A DNA stretch of 8,808 nt from Anaerolineales bacterium (GTDB taxonomy: Bacteria > Chloroflexota > Anaerolineae > Anaerolineales > Villigracilaceae). The DNA lies in the NCBI GenBank assembly GCA_016789485.1, contig JAEURE010000034.1, positions 6,466 through 15,273 on the forward strand. The letters are read 5' to 3'. Every line of letters begins with the position of its first letter. The first letter of the stretch is position 1. Positions 6,631 through 8,808 of this stretch are shown here, one piece after another. The translations under genes were made by a program, and so were the position numbers. Below the pieces are notes generated by a model. It had not been told where the DNA came from. It worked only from the letters and a program-made list of their open reading frames with translations, and did not search any database.

Positions 6631-6885
6631 GCGCCGAGTGTCGGCAGGGTAACCGGCTTTGTGAACGTGCGCTGTGATTTCAATCGGCTAGTTGGATGAA
6701 GGTTGCCCGGCGGTCTCCATTGTTTTGGTCCATATCATTGGTCTGGACGAAAAATCAACCAATATGTGGAGGCTAATTCCTCGTTTATTGGATGACATGG
6801 TCCGTGAAATCGGTTACGCTCAGTTTAGGCATAGCGAGATGTGTTCAGCCCAACCGATGTTTACGGTGGAGGATGGAGAGGATCT

Positions 6886-7137
6886 ATGAACGAGGCAAAC
6901 GTTAATGGAGAAAATACCAAACGTGCAAAGAATCCCAAAGCAGATTTAGAGATGATGTACATAGACGAATATCTGCAAGGAAAAGGCTATTCGCGTAAGG
7001 GGCTGGCCACGCTGTCAGAAGAGGAGAGGACACGGCTCATGACTGAAGCATCCCAATATGCATCCTTCAAGCTTGAAGAACTAGAATCCCGCGCGCGGCT
7101 TCTCACAAAGATTAATGATGTTAACGATTTTTCATGA
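6886..7137 (+). CDS. Small helical protein of unknown function
   Basis: The product has 83 residues from ATG 6886, with GAGAGG a few bases upstream; an in-frame ATG at 6841 lacks such a site. After a polar, probably disordered N-terminus (1-16), residues 20-76 are strongly helical: MMYIDEYLQGKGYSRKGLAT, then LSEEERTRLMTEASQYASFK, then LEELESRARL. The pattern of a short YLxxKGYS helix, a Leu-Ser-Glu-Glu turn and an amphipathic YASxKLxExExRA helix looks conserved. I have a loose memory of similar small hypothetical proteins in Chloroflexota but know no function. There is no Cys, membrane span or signal peptide. It may precede the osmC gene on the same transcript, though the 120-bp gap contains a possible operator. 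Confidence 0.6.
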   Translation: MNEANVNGENTKRAKNPKADLEMMYIDEYLQGKGYSRKGLATLSEEERTRLMTEASQYASFKLEELESRARLLTKINDVNDFS

Positions 7138-7226
7138 GCACACCGCATCAACGCTGCCTATATCGCGAACCATAAATTGGCGTGGCTACTGGGCCGATAA
7201 TCTGGTGTCATCCCATTGAAATACAT

Positions 7227-7243
7227 TTGATCAAAATAATCAA
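7227..7243. promoter_or_regulatory. 17-bp dyad TTGAT-N7-ATCAA abutting the osmC ribosome site
   Basis: TTGAT CAAAATA ATCAA has perfect 5-bp arms and ends at the base before AAGGAG (7244-7249). It overlaps a 10-bp palindrome TTTGATCAAA (7226-7235) and a direct repeat of ATCAAAA (7230-7236 and 7239-7245). A bound protein here would block initiation of transcription or translation of osmC. Confidence 0.4.
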
Positions 7244-7257
7244 AAGGAGAGAACTAA

Positions 7258-7692
7258 ATGGCTATTCGAGAATCATCTGCAATTTGGAAAGGCAACCTGA
7301 CCGAAGGAAATGGCAGTATGCGCCTGGGCTCGGGCGCGTACGAGGGCGCTTTCAGCCGGGCTTCACGTTTTGAAAATGGCCCTGGAACCAATCCAGAGGA
7401 ACTGATCGGCGCTGCTCATGCGGGATGTTTTTCCATGTACCTCTCGTTGATCCTGTCCAACGCAGGTCATGTCCCCACGCGCATCGACACCACTGCCAAA
7501 GTCCATCTGGGCGAGGGTCCTAAAATCACACTCATCGAGCTTTCCACAGTTGGCGAGGTTCCCGGAATTGATGAAAAAACTTTCATTGAGTTCGCCGAAC
7601 AGGCAAAAAAGGGCTGTCCTGTTTCACAAGCGCTTGCGGCTGTGGATATGAACCTGACGGCTAGCTTGGCGCAAAGAGAATTGAGTTTGTAA
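7258..7692 (+). CDS. osmC: OsmC/Ohr-family hydroperoxide reductase
   Basis: OsmC-family enzymes reduce organic hydroperoxides with a pair of cysteines. The 144-residue product carries GTNPEELIGAAHAGCFSMYL, with peroxidatic Cys57 and the preceding Glu, and KKGCPVSQAL with resolving Cys120. Arg34 or Arg37 in FSRASRF is a candidate for the Arg that activates the peroxidatic thiol. The N-terminal SAIWKGNLTEGNGSMRLGSG and the central SRASRFENGPGTNPEELIGA order fit the OsmC rather than the Ohr branch. The start has AAGGAG 8 nt upstream. The next gene, an AhpD-like CxxC protein, begins 3 bases after the stop, so the two probably act together, with the partner as a possible reductant. Possible regulation is by the dyad directly before the ribosome site. 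Confidence 0.92.
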   Translation: MAIRESSAIWKGNLTEGNGSMRLGSGAYEGAFSRASRFENGPGTNPEELIGAAHAGCFSMYLSLILSNAGHVPTRIDTTAKVHLGEGPKITLIELSTVGEVPGIDEKTFIEFAEQAKKGCPVSQALAAVDMNLTASLAQRELSL

Positions 7693-7695
7693 AGC

Positions 7696-8193
7696 ATGGA
7701 GCAGCGCCTCGATTATTCTAAAACTGCGCCAGACGGCATTGGAATCTTGCGCCAATTGGAGCGCTATTTGAAGAAAACGGGTCTTGAGCCCGACCTGGTG
7801 GAACTGGTCAAATTGCGGGCATCCCAAATTAACGGTTGTGCTTACTGTATCGATATGCACACCAAGGATGCCCGCAGCCATGGGGAAAGCGAACAGCGTC
7901 TTTATGGAGTAACCGCCTGGCGCGAGATGCCTTTCTACAGTGAGCGTGAACGGGCAGCGCTGGTCTGGACTGAATCAGTTACCAGAATTAACAAAGATCA
8001 GGTGCCAGACGAAATCTACCGTCAGGCGAGTCAACATTTCACAGAAAAGGAAATGGTAGACCTGACGCTGGCAGTGATCGCGATCAATTCCTGGAATCGG
8101 CTTGCGATCAGCTTCCGAACACCAGCAGGTTCTTACCAGCCGGGCCATCCGGTCTCAAAAAAGAATTTACTCAAAGAAGCGGAAGCTGATTGA
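7696..8193 (+). CDS. Carboxymuconolactone decarboxylase / AhpD-like family protein
   Basis: The product has 165 residues and belongs to the CMD/AhpD fold. The diagnostic element is KLRASQINGCAYCIDMHTKDA (around residues 39-59), giving Cys48-x2-Cys51 and His55, the arrangement of the AhpD thiol site and proton relay. Downstream, AWREMPFYSERERAALVWTE (75-95) and TLAVIAINSWNRLAISFRTPAG are the usual helices of the alkylhydroperoxidase-like subgroup, which is longer than the decarboxylase proper. The CxxC argues for a thiol redox role rather than a true decarboxylase. It starts 3 bases after osmC with no good ribosome site of its own, which suggests translational coupling and a shared function in peroxide defence. 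The exact electron donor is not visible here. Confidence 0.9.
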   Translation: MEQRLDYSKTAPDGIGILRQLERYLKKTGLEPDLVELVKLRASQINGCAYCIDMHTKDARSHGESEQRLYGVTAWREMPFYSERERAALVWTESVTRINKDQVPDEIYRQASQHFTEKEMVDLTLAVIAINSWNRLAISFRTPAGSYQPGHPVSKKNLLKEAEAD

Positions 8194-8258
8194 AAGGGAC
8201 TTTTTGACCGTTCACACCTTCTTTGTGCTGGAACCCATTCCACATGAGCAAAATTGAT

Positions 8259-8498
8259 TTACTTTAAGTGGCGCAACGTCCGCCGTCGCCCAACTAAGAA
8301 TCTCTGTGTTCTCTCTGGCGTTCCAAACGATACTCCATTATCCCAAATCGTCCAGCCACAATTAAGTTGAATTTGTTTCCATAGAACAGCTAAACCCAAC
8401 TGACGAATGCGCCAGATACTTTGGGAGGAGATAAAGATAGCCTTGTCGAGTGAAATCTGGTAATAAATTCCACCTAATTGCGTAAAGTAAATACGCAT
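8259..8498 (-). pseudogene. Possible decayed minus-strand gene, unrecognised
   Basis: A 79-codon frame runs from ATG 8498 to TAA 8259 with hydrophobic, Trp- and Arg-containing sequence ending in a basic FLVGRRRTLRH tail. No ribosome site precedes the ATG. The same frame continues upstream with protein-like sequence (RDKWEATTVEM, then beyond a TGA at 8535-8537 the stretch VHPELPKGSYAE), broken by in-frame stops. That would fit a degraded gene, perhaps a transposase remnant, but I cannot name a family. It could also be a chance open frame. Confidence 0.22.
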
Positions 8499-8590
8499 TT
8501 CTACGGTTGTTGCTTCCCATTTGTCACGATAAAGTCACTCTGCGTATGAGCCCTTTGGAAGCTCCGGATGAACGGTCCTGGCGATTGGAG

Positions 8591-8600
8591 ACTTGCAAGT
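8591..8600. repeat. 10-bp palindrome ACTTGCAAGT
   Basis: The ten bases are fully self-complementary, about 113 bp before the start of the gene at 8713. It could be an operator half-unit of that gene; a palindrome of this length is expected several times by chance in a window like this one. Confidence 0.15.
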
Positions 8601-8712
8601 AATCCTGACAGATTCTTCCCACAAGGATCTATATCAGAACAGGTAAAGCTATTCCTGTCGTAGCAAACGATACATTCGCCAAGTTGATAATTTAAAAATG
8701 GAGAATAAAATT

Positions 8713-8808
8713 ATGAGAAAGTTACCACAAAATATCTTATGGGGCGAAGATGTGATTGGTAATGTCAGCGCCTATCCGGCGCTCCCTACCACCCTATGTC
8801 CCGGTTGT
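8713..8808 (+). CDS. N-terminal part of an unidentified protein with a CPGC motif
   Basis: ATG 8713 is preceded by GGAG at 8700-8703 (9 nt gap), and the frame stays open to the right edge, giving 32 residues. The start MRKLPQNILWGEDVIGNV is followed by a Pro-rich segment and ends at TTLCPGC. A CPGC near the N-terminus occurs in the beta (thiamine pyrophosphate) subunits of 2-oxoacid:ferredoxin oxidoreductases, usually as WCPGCGH or similar, and in other metal- or cofactor-binding proteins. With so little sequence the function remains open. No signal peptide or membrane span is visible. Confidence 0.5.
   Translation, partial: MRKLPQNILWGEDVIGNVSAYPALPTTLCPGC

Larger units (their letters stand above)
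6151..6885. other. 735-bp stretch with no supportable gene
   Basis: Short open frames exist on the plus strand at 6144-6350 and 6692-6889, but their products show no family pattern, lack ribosome sites, and one begins inside the dyad before the minus-strand gene. A mini-frame from ATG 6437 (17 codons) is equally unsupported. The stretch contains two perfect inverted repeats (6287-6300 and 6615-6630) and repeated GATTCAAT at 6551-6558 and 6601-6608. It may be regulatory sequence or the remains of lost genes. Confidence 0.6.
8194..8712. other. 519-bp gap with no firmly supported gene
   Basis: No terminator with a convincing stem follows the AhpD-like gene; only a run of five T is seen near 8200. 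The stretch contains a minus-strand reading frame of doubtful status (8259-8498) and the palindrome ACTTGCAAGT at 8591-8600. The last part should carry the promoter of the gene at 8713; GATAAT at 8686-8691 is a possible -10 element, but no matching -35 is clear. Confidence 0.5.

Noticed and set aside
6630..6740. Minus-strand frame ending in TKPVTLPTLGAAAVAAN
   Set aside because: It reads like protein, but it is only about 41 codons, has no start codon in a suitable place and is bounded by stops.
6692..6889. 65-codon plus-strand open frame overlapping the start of the small helical protein gene
   Set aside because: It has a TTG start without a ribosome site and no family pattern, and its end overlaps a better-supported gene start.

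Overview
The window looks like bacterial chromosome of moderate GC with short intergenic gaps in its left half and a gene-poor, possibly eroded right-centre. The style of the genes suggests an environmental, Anaerolineae/Chloroflexota-like bacterium: an HSA32-type ComA homologue, a compact sdhCDAB set with the long form of SdhA, and a DUF2249 protein. This placement is inferred from remembered family features, not from a search.

Layout. Positions 2-205 hold the 3' end of a phosphosulfolactate-synthase-like (ComA/HSA32) gene. Positions 317-1911 hold a tight folE-folB-folK operon: GTP cyclohydrolase I, dihydroneopterin aldolase and HPPK. These are three steps of dihydrofolate synthesis, with abutting or overlapping reading frames. 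A roughly 200-bp gap with a perfect 15-bp palindrome leads into sdhC-sdhD-sdhA-sdhB (2118-5411), a complete four-subunit succinate:quinone oxidoreductase that joins the TCA cycle to the quinone pool.

From 5412 to 6885 only one clear gene is present, a DUF2249 protein on the minus strand (5880-6110). The rest is non-coding or possibly decayed sequence with several inverted repeats. From 6886 the plus strand carries a small helical protein of unknown function, then a coupled pair: an OsmC-family peroxidase and an AhpD/carboxymuconolactone-decarboxylase-like CxxC protein, together a plausible peroxide-defence unit. A 519-bp gap follows, with one weak minus-strand reading frame, and a new gene starts at 8713 and runs off the window.

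The most notable observations are two lesions in the succinate dehydrogenase. sdhA has a segment of about 13 residues read in the wrong frame between two compensating deletions. It falls exactly in the dicarboxylate site, and the family sequence is still readable in another frame. sdhB has Tyr where a conserved Fe-S cluster Cys is expected, one base away from a Cys codon. Either the sequence carries errors here or this complex is inactive or altered. In addition, two matching 17-bp dyads of the form TTGAT-N7-RTCAA lie next to the ribosome binding sites of the DUF2249 gene and the osmC gene, suggesting shared control. I found no tRNA, rRNA, CRISPR array or intact mobile element.
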